From Oscillospiraceae bacterium (GTDB lineage: Bacteria; Bacillota; Clostridia; Oscillospirales; Oscillospiraceae): 64,000 nt of DNA. The DNA is taken from the NCBI GenBank assembly GCA_015067585.1, contig SVMC01000002.1, positions 49,560 to 113,559 of the forward strand, in the 5' to 3' direction. Of the stretch, positions 26,737-34,620 are shown one piece after another; the stretch's first letter is position 1; each line of letters opens with the position of its first letter. The notes beneath the pieces are model-generated. The model was not told the origin of the DNA. It was given only the letters and a program-made list of their open reading frames with translations, and did no database searches. The translations under genes were made by a program, and so were the position numbers.

Positions 26737-26859
26737 CCTTGACAAGCAGAAGCAGACAAATGCTATACTGCCGCGTCAAGAGGGCTGGGCTTGCTTCGCT
26801 GTTCCCTTTCACGCCCTCACTGACTTTCCAACAGCATTTGTCTGCTGCTTGTCAATGGG
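26737..26859. repeat. Inverted-repeat element near the island's left end
   Basis: TTGACAAGCAGAAGCAGACA (from 26739) continues to AATGCT. The complement of 26832-26856 reads TTGACAAGCAGCAGACAAAT and then GCT, so the arms differ by one 3-nt indel. They enclose about 67 bp. The left arm could also serve as a promoter (TTGACA-19-TATACT). It could be a MITE or a structured RNA. Otherwise 26508-26953 has no gene. Confidence 0.5.
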
Positions 26860-26953
26860 CGGCGGCTAATTTACGGATTTTCCCGATTTTTGACTTGATT
26901 TTTAATAGTTAGTCTGTCTTTTTTTCAATTTGCGCAATTTATTGTACCTTATC

Positions 26954-26982
26954 TTTACATTTTATTTTAAATCCAATATAAT
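26954..26982 (+). promoter_or_regulatory. Promoter of the LRR-Roc-COR gene
   Basis: TTTACA (26954-26959), 17 nt, TATAAT (26977-26982). The start codon is at 27023, with AAGGAGG upstream. Confidence 0.65.
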
Positions 26983-27022
26983 AAAAAAGGGGAAATAGAC
27001 AGATTTCGAAGGAGGAATAGAT

Positions 27023-30000
27023 ATGGATTGGAATAACTCAAAGGATGTAATAGCTTTTCTGAAAAGTGTTGATGATGGTTATACACCAAGTAAATCAGAA
27101 TTAAGCAAACTTTCGGAGATTACAGAATTAATCAGCACTATACATTTTGATATAAATAATGATGTCGTGTCTATTCCAAAATCAATAGTCTTACTTGAGA
27201 ACTTGTGTACTTTGGTGTTGCATTGGAACTCAATTTCTAATTTTGATGCATTAGCCTCTGTCAAAAGCTTACAGATTCTATCTATAGAAGGTACAAATAT
27301 AGAGAACATTGGTGCATTTTCACAGTTGTATAATTTGGAGGAATTATATTTATCCAGCACTGATATAGAAGATATCTCGCCTTTGTCTGAGCTGACAAAT
27401 TTAATGGTACTTAATCTTGATAGAACACGAGTGTCAGACGTTTCGGCGTTGAGGAATATTACGAATCTTCGAAGACTTAGTTTGAATAACACATATGTAT
27501 GTGACATATCATCTTTATGTGCCCTTGATAACTTAGAATATATTAATCTTAGCAACACAAAAGTGACTAATATTTCACCGCTTCAAAATCTGTGTAATTT
27601 AAAAGAAGTAGTATTGGATGCTACTCGGATTTCAGATATTCAACTGCTATCGAGTCTTTTAGAATTAAGAACATTAGAACTAAACTTTGTACAGTCTGTA
27701 GATGTACTAGCACTTAAAGATCTTTCGAATCTTAGAAGTCTTGGTCTTTCAGAAACAACAATAATTAATGCACCGCTGCTTTCACAATTACAAAATTTGG
27801 AAGAGTTAAGGTTAACTCATTGTAAAGGTGTTGATATTGACGCATTATCTTTAATGACGAGTTTGCGTAAGTTATATCTGGGAAAAACGCAAGTATCGAA
27901 TGTGGAAGCCTTATCTTCGTTGATTAATCTAGAAGTTCTATCCTTGTGGGGCAACAAAATCACTGATATTGAAAAATTGTCAACATTGGAAAAATTACAG
28001 GACTTTGATTTGGAGGCGACGTGCATTCATAAGCTTCCTAACTGGCTTGGAGATTTGAAGAATTTAAAAATACTTGATCTACGGCACCTAGATTTACACT
28101 CTATTCCTCAGAATTTTTTGCAAATGAATCTTCCATTTGTTTTTGAAAGTCCATATTGGGGTGATGGTATTCTTTTGGATGAGACAATGCTTAGAACACA
28201 ACCGATTAGTCTTTTTATGCAGCCCAGAGAGATGATTCAGGCCTATTACGATTCAGAGAAAGTACCAATTAATGAAGCTAAAGTTATATTCCTAGGAGAT
28301 GGCGGCGCAGGAAAAACTCACACGATAAAAAGACTTCTAAATGACGGCAAAAAAGATAACTATGAAACAGAGACAACTCCGGGCATAGATATTACAAACT
28401 ATTGGGCAGAGAAAGATGAGCGACAGTTTAATATCCATTTTTGGGATTTTGGTGGACAAGAAATTATGCATGCAATGCATAGATGTTTTTTAACAGAGCG
28501 GACTTGTTATGTCGTAATTCTTTCAAATCGTGCTGACGGTGATTTAACAGCACGTGCACGCTACTGGTTAAAGAATATACAGAGCTTTGCTCCTGGTGCA
28601 AGAGTGTTGATAGCGGTAAATAGATGGGATAATATTCAATCTGGAGGATTGGATATGAATCGATTAATCCAGGAGTATAAGAATTTGTGTGACAGCCCGG
28701 TACACTATTCAGCTAAAAACTCAAATGATGAAGATTTTAGCGTGCTTACCAATGCAATCATCAGAGAGGCAAGTAAGTTAGATAGTACAGCAATGTATTT
28801 TCCTGTTCAATGGGCCATTATTCGGCAAGAACTATTAAATATAGCTCAGGAACGGCACTATATTGATAAACATGAATACCATGATATTTGTGAAAAACAA
28901 GGACTGACTTCGGCGGATATTCGTACATGGTTGCTTGAGTGGTTTAATGATCTAGGTGTTTGCTTTAGTTATCACCAAGATAAGGAAAACACGGAGAAAC
29001 CTGTAGAATTAGATTCCTATAAGGTATTGAATCCACAGTGGTTGACTAATGCTATCTACATTCTTATCAACCACGGAAAATATTATGCAGAGAATGGAAA
29101 ACTGCATATGAACACCATTCGCAATCTGCTACAGGATCCTAATCTTGGTGTACTAAAGGGTGTAACATATACGGATCAAGAAAGAGATTATGTTTTGGAT
29201 GTGATGCGTAAGTTCAAGTTGTCTTACAGTGTTTCTGCCACTCATGAGTTTGTTCCTGCACTCTGTGAGCCTAATACACCACAGCAATTACATCCTCAGG
29301 GTTATCCTTATCAGATATCATATCAAATGAAGTATACTTACTTGCCGGATTCTGTGGTTCATCAATTGATGATCCGTAGTTATAGACATTTGAATCCAGA
29401 AAAAATCTGGCGAAAAGGTATGCGACTTGATATTGACTGGATAGGCCTAAGTGCTGTTGTAGACATGGGAAGTGATGATTCTACATTGCGTATAGATGTT
29501 TATTCAATGGGCACTGTTGAACCGTGGAAATTGCTCAATAATATCCGTAATGATCTTGCATCAATAAACAGCGATTTAGGTTTGAAGGCAAAAGATGAAA
29601 TTATCATACATGATGGTGATGTTGATATTAATAAGTCTGTAAAGGAGTTACTGTCGGCCAAAGAACAGGGGCGAAAAACTTTGTCCATCTATAATGAAAT
29701 TACAGAAATAATAAAGGATTACTCGGTAGATGAAATTTTGGGTATAACTTTTGGTAAAGAGACTATGGCGGAGGTTCAGAAACAGGCTGAAGAAAACGAA
29801 CAAACATTCTCTCAGGCGTTTACAAACTGTAAAATTGGAACTGTGAATCTCTATCAGCAGGCACCAGCGCAGATATGTCCAGAGGCGACAGAAATAATTA
29901 AATATCTTGTCCGTCAGCAGTCGAGAATAAATGAAAAAGTGCTAACATGTTTACTAAATGAGTTAGAGAAATCCGAAGATGGGGAGAGTAAGAAATTGCT

Positions 30001-30202
30001 ATCTGAAATAAAAACTGGTCCGAAGAAGGGTATACTGCAAAAACTTGATGATTTCTTTAAACGCACTGTAAGTATTGCTGAGAATGGAGAGAAAACTTAC
30101 AATGCAGGAAAGGGTGTAGTCAAAGCGATTATGGCTGCATGGCCTGTTATTGCGGCTGAAACCCCTGGAATTGTAGAGTATTTCGCAAGTTTTATGGGAT
30201 AA
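27023..30202 (+). CDS. LRR-Roc-COR (ROCO-type) GTPase protein
   Basis: 1,059 residues. Residues ~35-375 are about fifteen leucine-rich repeats of ~22 residues (LxxLxxLxLxxTxIxDIxxL). A Roc GTPase follows: Walker A FLGDGGAGKTH at ~424, switch-II-like WDFGGQEIMHAMH at ~473, base-recognition NRWD at ~533. A COR-like region spans ~590-830 (FPVQWAIIRQELL; LDSYKVLNPQWLTNAIY). No kinase domain is present. The C-terminus has a charged helical region and a final hydrophobic stretch (KAIMAAWPVIAAETPG) that could insert in a membrane. The ATG follows AAGGAGG. The gene is far more AT-rich than its neighbours and sits alone between duplicated noc ends, a sign of transfer. An immunity or signalling role is inference. 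Confidence 0.88.
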   Translation: MDWNNSKDVIAFLKSVDDGYTPSKSELSKLSEITELISTIHFDINNDVVSIPKSIVLLENLCTLVLHWNSISNFDALASVKSLQILSIEGTNIENIGAFSQLYNLEELYLSSTDIEDISPLSELTNLMVLNLDRTRVSDVSALRNITNLRRLSLNNTYVCDISSLCALDNLEYINLSNTKVTNISPLQNLCNLKEVVLDATRISDIQLLSSLLELRTLELNFVQSVDVLALKDLSNLRSLGLSETTIINAPLLSQLQNLEELRLTHCKGVDIDALSLMTSLRKLYLGKTQVSNVEALSSLINLEVLSLWGNKITDIEKLSTLEKLQDFDLEATCIHKLPNWLGDLKNLKILDLRHLDLHSIPQNFLQMNLPFVFESPYWGDGILLDETMLRTQPISLFMQPREMIQAYYDSEKVPINEAKVIFLGDGGAGKTHTIKRLLNDGKKDNYETETTPGIDITNYWAEKDERQFNIHFWDFGGQEIMHAMHRCFLTERTCYVVILSNRADGDLTARARYWLKNIQSFAPGARVLIAVNRWDNIQSGGLDMNRLIQEYKNLCDSPVHYSAKNSNDEDFSVLTNAIIREASKLDSTAMYFPVQWAIIRQELLNIAQERHYIDKHEYHDICEKQGLTSADIRTWLLEWFNDLGVCFSYHQDKENTEKPVELDSYKVLNPQWLTNAIYILINHGKYYAENGKLHMNTIRNLLQDPNLGVLKGVTYTDQERDYVLDVMRKFKLSYSVSATHEFVPALCEPNTPQQLHPQGYPYQISYQMKYTYLPDSVVHQLMIRSYRHLNPEKIWRKGMRLDIDWIGLSAVVDMGSDDSTLRIDVYSMGTVEPWKLLNNIRNDLASINSDLGLKAKDEIIIHDGDVDINKSVKELLSAKEQGRKTLSIYNEITEIIKDYSVDEILGITFGKETMAEVQKQAEENEQTFSQAFTNCKIGTVNLYQQAPAQICPEATEIIKYLVRQQSRINEKVLTCLLNELEKSEDGESKKLLSEIKTGPKKGILQKLDDFFKRTVSIAENGEKTYNAGKGVVKAIMAAWPVIAAETPGIVEYFASFMG

Positions 30203-30225
30203 AATTTTGAAATTTATCAAGTTTT

Positions 30226-30290
30226 AAAACGCACAGGGACGGTTCTATGTATTAATTCATTAACACATGGAACCGTCCCCTGTGCGTTTT
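30226..30290. repeat. REP family B, copy 1
   Basis: AAAACGCACAGGGACGGTTC...GAACCGTCCCCTGTGCG followed by TTTT. The loop region is TATGTATTAATTCATTAACA. It separates the island gene from the convergent noc gene and would work as a terminator both ways. Confidence 0.8.
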
Positions 30291-31089
30291 ATCCGGTCAT
30301 CTTCGGAATTCGTATGGTCAGAATGATCTCCCGTTCGTCTTCTTTTCGGCTGCTGTCGGCGGCGAGGCCGGCGTTTTTCATGAGGCGAAGGCTCTGATCC
30401 ACGGTTTGCAGGAACTGCCCCACATCGGGGGCACCTTCCCTGTCCTGACGGGCAGGCCGTTTCATCAGCAGAGACTCAATGTAGCCCTCCGCATTGGCCA
30501 CCGTCATGTTCTTCCTTGCGATGGTCTCGATGGCCTCCAGACGGGCATTTTCTGAGGGGAGTTTCAGTAAGGCCCTTGCGTGGCGCTCCGAGAGCCGATT
30601 TTCCCGCAGGGCCTCCCTGACCGGGGCGGTGTGGCGAAGCAGGCGCAGCTTGTTGGCCACGGCGCTCTGGCTCTTGCCGATGCGAATGGCGGCCTGCTCC
30701 TGAGATAAGCCATACAGCCGCATCAGCCGGGCGATGCCCTCCGCCTCTTCTATATAATCAAGATCCCGCCTTTGCAGATTTTCCACCAGTGCCACGATGC
30801 CGGATTGGGCCTCATCGAGGCGCATCAGAATGCAGGGCACTGAGGGCAGCCCCGCCAGCTTGGCCGCCCGCAGGCGGCGCTCCCCCGCCACCAGTTCATA
30901 GCCGTCGGGACGGCGGCGCACCGTCAATGGCTGCAGGATGCCGTAATTCGCAATGCTGTGGGCCAGCTCCTGCAAGCCGTTTTCCTCAAAAACCCGCCGC
31001 GGCTGAGATGGATTCGGCCGGATGGCCCCCACCGGCACCTGCATCACCCGCCCGGACTCCATAAAACTGTGGTTTTGCTGTTTTGTCAA
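30289..31089 (-). CDS. noc: Noc-like ParB-family nucleoid occlusion protein
   Basis: 266 residues from a TTG start at 31089, chosen because AAGGAGG lies 8 nt upstream; the longer GTG reading would place that site inside the gene. ParB/Sulfiredoxin-like N-domain: IRPNPSQPRRVFEENGLQELAHSI, AGERRLRAAKLAGLPSVPC (CTP-binding motif GERRxRA) and ENLQRRDLDYIEEAEG. The HTH is at LSQEQAAIRIGKSQSAVANKLRLL. It is a second ParB paralogue besides the parA-linked one at 42 kb and lacks a ParA partner, which favours Noc. The last 11 codons are the target of the neighbouring island's direct repeat. Convergent with the LRR-Roc-COR gene. Confidence 0.82.
   Translation of the reverse strand: MTKQQNHSFMESGRVMQVPVGAIRPNPSQPRRVFEENGLQELAHSIANYGILQPLTVRRRPDGYELVAGERRLRAAKLAGLPSVPCILMRLDEAQSGIVALVENLQRRDLDYIEEAEGIARLMRLYGLSQEQAAIRIGKSQSAVANKLRLLRHTAPVREALRENRLSERHARALLKLPSENARLEAIETIARKNMTVANAEGYIESLLMKRPARQDREGAPDVGQFLQTVDQSLRLMKNAGLAADSSRKEDEREIILTIRIPKMTG
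30296..30325. repeat. Right att-like repeat inside the noc 3' end
   Basis: Intact-gene partner of 26598-26627. Two mismatches in 30 bases, both at third codon positions of noc. Confidence 0.75.
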
Positions 31090-31123
31090 TCCATGTTCCT
31101 CCTTTGTAATCGCCACAGGGGCC

Positions 31124-31182
31124 AGATAGGGGACGGTTCTGTGTCTTTAGCGCGCCAAAGACACAGAACCGTCCCCTGTCTG
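31124..31182. repeat. REP family B, copy 2
   Basis: AGATAGGGGACGGTTCTGTG and CACAGAACCGTCCCCTGTCT form the arms, and GTCTTTAGCGCGCCAAAGAC forms the tip hairpin. Located upstream of noc. Confidence 0.8.
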
Positions 31183-31224
31183 CTTTCCTTTGTGCGCGTA
31201 ACCATATTATGCAGCTGAGAAAAT

Positions 31225-31256
31225 AAAAAATCCCACGATTGCTCGTGGGATCTCAA
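31225..31256 (-). terminator. Terminator of the rRNA methyltransferase gene
   Basis: On the minus strand, GATCCCACGA-GCAA-TCGTGGGAT is followed by TTTTTATTTTC, just after the stop at 31273. Confidence 0.88.
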
Positions 31257-31272
31257 GGATTAAAAAATAATA

Positions 31273-32601
31273 TCAGACTCTCCGCAGGCCTTTGGGATAA
31301 TGGTTTTTCAGGATGCCTGCCGCGCCTTTGCCCCAGCCGAGGCTGTAGCCGTCCACCTGAACGAGGGTCCAGCCCTTGCAGTCCGTGGGCAGGGTTTCGC
31401 CGTGAAGATAGCGGCTTACTTCATCGGAATCCGCGGGGTAGGACAGGGTATTTGCCGCCTCCTTCAGCCACAGAGCCAACCCATGGGCAGGCTCGAAGCG
31501 GCCCTTGCGAAGCTGGCCCAGCTCCAGACCTGCCCGCATTACCCGCAGGCCCTGCAGCTCCGGGGTGCCCGGGGCCGCTAAATAGAGGGTCTGGCCGAAG
31601 AGCAGAGGAATCCCCTCCGGCATGGCGGGGAGATTCACTTTTGAAAATTCCGTGAATTCCTTCGGCATGGGGATCGGCTTGAGGGAGGGAAGCTCCGCCG
31701 CTTCTTCGTCCCCTGCTCTTTTCAGCACCGCGGCAAAATGACCCTCGCCCCTGAGAAGATGAGGCCAAAGGCGGAAGGTTTTGGAAAGGTCGCCGGGGCC
31801 GCCCACCCATTCCGGATGGCCGGGGGCAAAATGGGGGTTTTCCACGGTTTCAATGGAATAATCCGGCCTTTTTTCCAGAAAAGCTGCAATCACCCCTTCA
31901 TTTTCCTCCGGGGCGAAGGTGCAGGTGGAGTACACCAGCCGACCGCCGGGGCGCAGCATCCGGGCGGCATCCAAAAGAATGTCCAACTGCCGTGCGGCGC
32001 ACATCCGCACCGTCTCCACGCTCCAATCCGTGAGGGCGGCGGCCTCCTTGCGGAACATTCCCTCTCCGGAACAGGGGGCGTCCACCAAAACCCGGTCAAA
32101 CCAGCCGGGGAAGCTCTTGGCAAGCCGCTGCGGTGTTTCGTTCAGCACCAGTGTGTTGGCAAAGCCGAGGCGCTCGATGTTGCCGGATAAGATCTGCGCC
32201 CGCTTGGGATGGATCTCGTTGCATACCAAAAGACCGCGGCCCTCCATGGCCCCCGCAAGCTGGGTGGATTTTCCCCCGGGGGCAGCGCAAAGATCCAGCA
32301 CCCGTTCCCCCGGCTGCGGGTCAAGCAAGGCCGCCGGTGCCATGGCGCTGGGCTCCTGCAGATAGTAAAGCCCCGCATCGTGGTAGGGGTGCAGACCGGG
32401 CCGCAGGACGGGATCGTAATAATAGCCATGATCTGCCCAGGGTACCGGATGCAGGAAGAAGGGCAGCCCGGGCAGATCCTCTGTCTTGCGGGGATTAAAG
32501 CGCAGCGCCACATGGCGGGGAGAATCATAGGAAGCAAAGAAATCCTTCGCCGTATCTCCCAGCAAAGCCCTCATCCGGCTGCAAAATTCTTCGTTCAGCA
32601 T
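31273..32601 (-). CDS. RsmF/NOL1-type rRNA (cytosine-C5) methyltransferase
   Basis: 442 residues. SAM-binding motif I is LDLCAAPGGKSTQLAGAM near residue 105. The catalytic cysteines are in DAPCSGEGMFRKE (motif IV) and in YSTCTFAPEENEGV (motif VI). A C-terminal PUA-like region from ~290 (RVMRAGLELGQLRKGRFEPAHGLAL) matches the RsmF/YebU pattern. It should methylate C5 of specific 16S rRNA cytosines; which ones is not decidable. The ATG follows AAAAGGAG. Confidence 0.92.
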   Translation of the reverse strand: MLNEEFCSRMRALLGDTAKDFFASYDSPRHVALRFNPRKTEDLPGLPFFLHPVPWADHGYYYDPVLRPGLHPYHDAGLYYLQEPSAMAPAALLDPQPGERVLDLCAAPGGKSTQLAGAMEGRGLLVCNEIHPKRAQILSGNIERLGFANTLVLNETPQRLAKSFPGWFDRVLVDAPCSGEGMFRKEAAALTDWSVETVRMCAARQLDILLDAARMLRPGGRLVYSTCTFAPEENEGVIAAFLEKRPDYSIETVENPHFAPGHPEWVGGPGDLSKTFRLWPHLLRGEGHFAAVLKRAGDEEAAELPSLKPIPMPKEFTEFSKVNLPAMPEGIPLLFGQTLYLAAPGTPELQGLRVMRAGLELGQLRKGRFEPAHGLALWLKEAANTLSYPADSDEVSRYLHGETLPTDCKGWTLVQVDGYSLGWGKGAAGILKNHYPKGLRRV

Positions 32602-32702
32602 GGGTTTTCTCCTTTTCTATAGAGAGACAGCGTATCGGGACGATGTGGGCATCGTTCCCTACGGTGAGAATTGATAATTGTTGCGCATGACTTGCCTGTA
32701 TG

Positions 32703-32782
32703 AATGTAGGGGACGGGTTTCCCGTCCCAAGGAGGCTGATTCCACAACGCAACCTTTTGGGCCGGGAGACCCGGCCCCTACG
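32703..32782. repeat. Family C repeat, complete copy
   Basis: The left arm GTAGGGGACGGGTTTCCCGT and the right arm GGGCCGGGAGACCCGGCCCC close around about 35 bp. It lies between the methyltransferase start and the tRNA promoter. Confidence 0.75.
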
Positions 32783-32875
32783 GTGAAACCTGATTGACCT
32801 GTTTTCTCCATTATAAAGGTCAAAAGGGCAAAAGGAAAGTCCTTTTCCTCTTTTCCCAAAAAAGAAAAAAAGTTC

Positions 32876-32904
32876 TTGACAAGCGGGATACACTTCGCTA
32901 TAAT
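32876..32904 (+). promoter_or_regulatory. Consensus promoter of the tRNA pair
   Basis: TTGACA (32876-32881), exactly 17 nt, TATAAT (32899-32904); tRNA-Thr begins 19 nt later. A perfect sigma-70-type promoter, as expected for stable RNA. Confidence 0.9.
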
Positions 32905-32923
32905 AACCATGCTCGTTTGAGAC

Positions 32924-32999
32924 GCTGGTATAGCTCAGTTGGTAGAGCAGCTGATTTGTAATCAGCAGGTCGGGGGTTCGAGTCCGTCTACCAGCTCCA
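32924..32999 (+). tRNA. tRNA-Thr (TGT anticodon)
   Basis: Acceptor GCTGGTA/TACCAGC with encoded CCA (32997-32999), D-arm GCTCAGTTGGTAGAGC, anticodon stem GCTGA/TCAGC with loop TTTGTAA (anticodon TGT), and T-loop TTCGAGT. Reads ACA codons (and ACG by wobble). Confidence 0.97.
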
Positions 33000-33027
33000 G
33001 CAATCAAAAATGAGCACAACCGAATAT

Positions 33028-33112
33028 GGGGGAATTCCCGAGTGGCCAAAGGGGGCAGACTGTAAATCTGTTGTCAACGACTTCGATGGTTCGAATCCAT
33101 CTTCCCCCACCA
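33028..33112 (+). tRNA. tRNA-Tyr (GTA anticodon)
   Basis: Acceptor GGGGGAA/TTCCCCC with encoded CCA (33110-33112). Anticodon loop CTGTAAA with anticodon GTA. A long variable arm (TTGTCAACGACTTC) marks a class II tRNA, as expected for bacterial Tyr. Cotranscribed with tRNA-Thr, 28 nt apart. Confidence 0.97.
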
Positions 33113-33155
33113 AAAATCCTGAATGCGAATGCGTTCAGGATTTTTACTTTTTCAC
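33112..33155 (+). terminator. tRNA operon terminator, left copy of a direct repeat
   Basis: AAAAATCCTGAATGCG-AAT-GCGTTCAGGATTTTTACTTTTT; it starts at the last base of the tRNA CCA. Nearly the same sequence recurs at 33957-34000. Confidence 0.88.
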
Positions 33156-33317
33156 TATTCACTTTTCACTTTTCACTCTTCACTAAAAAACGCATTCAGA
33201 ATTTTTGGGAAGTAATAAGTTATAGTGAATAGTGAAGAAGTATATTGCAAAACCCAGTGCTTGCTTCTATAATGGTCATATCCAATTTGTGAGATGAATC
33301 ATTCGGAGGTGAACAGG

Positions 33318-33950
33318 GTGTCCAGAAAAAAGAAACGCAGACATAACCGCCCAAAATCTGCCGCTAAAAAGAGCAAGTTTGACATTTTTAATGGGAATGT
33401 CAGTAATCCGGGTGAGTTTGTTTTTATTTACTTGCTGATTGGAATTTTGTGCGTTGCTATGCTTATCGCCTTTTCTATCTGGTCTGCTCCTAAATCCTAC
33501 GAAGATTTACAATACGCAAATATACAGTTTACCAGATATGAAATAGAGGACGAATGTCTGCACCTTTACGAAGAAGGAAATGATAAGTATTATAATATCC
33601 CGGCCTATGAAGAGACAGTAACAGATCCTGAGGGTTTGCTGCGCTTATGCGAGAACCATGCTGTCTTGTATGTAGGGTATGAGGACTATCCGGAAGCAGA
33701 TGTGCCGCATTTTGGTCTTGAGAGCATTCGGGATATGAACGGTACGGTTTATCTCACTATGGAAGCGATCCATGAATTCCGATGGGGCGAAGCTCCGGGA
33801 TTCTATGTGGCATTTGGCGGAATTACGGTAATATGGTTTCTATTTTGCCTCATATCCATTTATATCGGCAGACATCCCGAACAATTCAGCCGCCGCACGA
33901 TCAGATTATTCTTTCAAGATAGATATGTTCGCCGCTGCAAAAAGAGATAA
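33318..33950 (+). CDS. Orphan membrane protein with two membrane helices
   Basis: 210 residues from a GTG at 33318, chosen for the GGAGGTG upstream; the ATG at 33294 has no ribosome site. A very basic N-terminus (SRKKKRRHNRPKSAAKKSK) leads into a helix (FIYLLIGILCVAMLIAFSIW). An acidic, probably extracytoplasmic domain of ~90 residues follows. A second helix (FYVAFGGITVIWFLFCLISI) then leads to a basic C-terminal tail. No family is recognised. The DNA is AT-rich against its neighbours, and the gene lies between two near-identical terminator repeats next to tRNA-Tyr, which suggests acquisition as a small cassette. Confidence 0.7.
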   Translation: MSRKKKRRHNRPKSAAKKSKFDIFNGNVSNPGEFVFIYLLIGILCVAMLIAFSIWSAPKSYEDLQYANIQFTRYEIEDECLHLYEEGNDKYYNIPAYEETVTDPEGLLRLCENHAVLYVGYEDYPEADVPHFGLESIRDMNGTVYLTMEAIHEFRWGEAPGFYVAFGGITVIWFLFCLISIYIGRHPEQFSRRTIRLFFQDRYVRRCKKR

Positions 33951-33956
33951 GAGGCT

Positions 33957-34000
33957 AAAAATCCTGAATGCGAAAGTGTTCAGGATTTTTACTTTTTCAC
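33957..34000 (+). terminator. Second copy of the tRNA terminator repeat
   Basis: AAAAATCCTGAATGCG-AAAG-TGTTCAGGATTTTTACTTTTT, followed by the same TCAC. Follows the orphan membrane gene and ends its transcript. Confidence 0.82.
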
Positions 34001-34125
34001 GATTCATTGGCCCGTTACATTTTGCTGCGACAGGAAGTATTTTTCCTGCCGTGCTTGTTTTTTTTGCGATTTCAGGCTATAATCGTGACAAAACAACATT
34101 GCAAGCGAAGCATCGGGAGGCTCCT

Positions 34126-34620
34126 ATGAAACAACTGCTTGAAACCGGCGAGATCGTCGCCACCCACGGCATCCACGGAGAGGTAAAACTCCTTCCCTGG
34201 GCGGATTCGCCGGAATTTATTCTGGAATTTGACCGCATTTCCCTGAACGGTACCTGGTATGAGATCCAGCGCAGCCGGGTGCAGAAGACCTGCGTGCTGC
34301 TGAAGCTCCGTGGAGTGGACAGCATTGAGGACGGTGCCCGTCTGGTGCATCACATCGCCTCCATTGACCGGGACGACATCGAATTGGAAGAAGGTGTCCA
34401 TTTCATCGCCGACCTCATCGGCCTCACCGTGCTGGCAGACGGAGAGAAGATCGGCGTCATCAAGGATGTGCTCTCCATGCCCGGCAACGATGTGTATGTG
34501 GTGCGGGGAAAATATGAATACATGATCCCCGTGGTGCGGGAATTCGTGGAGGAGCCGGATTTTGAAGCCGGCACCGTCACCGTCCATCTGATCGAAGGGA
34601 TGCGCACCGATGAGAATTGA
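34126..34620 (+). CDS. rimM: 16S rRNA processing protein RimM
   Basis: 164 residues with the RimM N-domain (LETGEIVATHGIHGEVKLLP) and the PRC-barrel C-domain (FIADLIGLTVLADGEKIGVI; NDVYVVRG). It assists maturation of the 30S head domain and binds S19. The ATG follows CGGGAGG. It overlaps trmD by 11 nt, the standard Firmicutes pairing. rpsP and ylqC, usually upstream, are not here. Confidence 0.95.
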   Translation: MKQLLETGEIVATHGIHGEVKLLPWADSPEFILEFDRISLNGTWYEIQRSRVQKTCVLLKLRGVDSIEDGARLVHHIASIDRDDIELEEGVHFIADLIGLTVLADGEKIGVIKDVLSMPGNDVYVVRGKYEYMIPVVREFVEEPDFEAGTVTVHLIEGMRTDEN

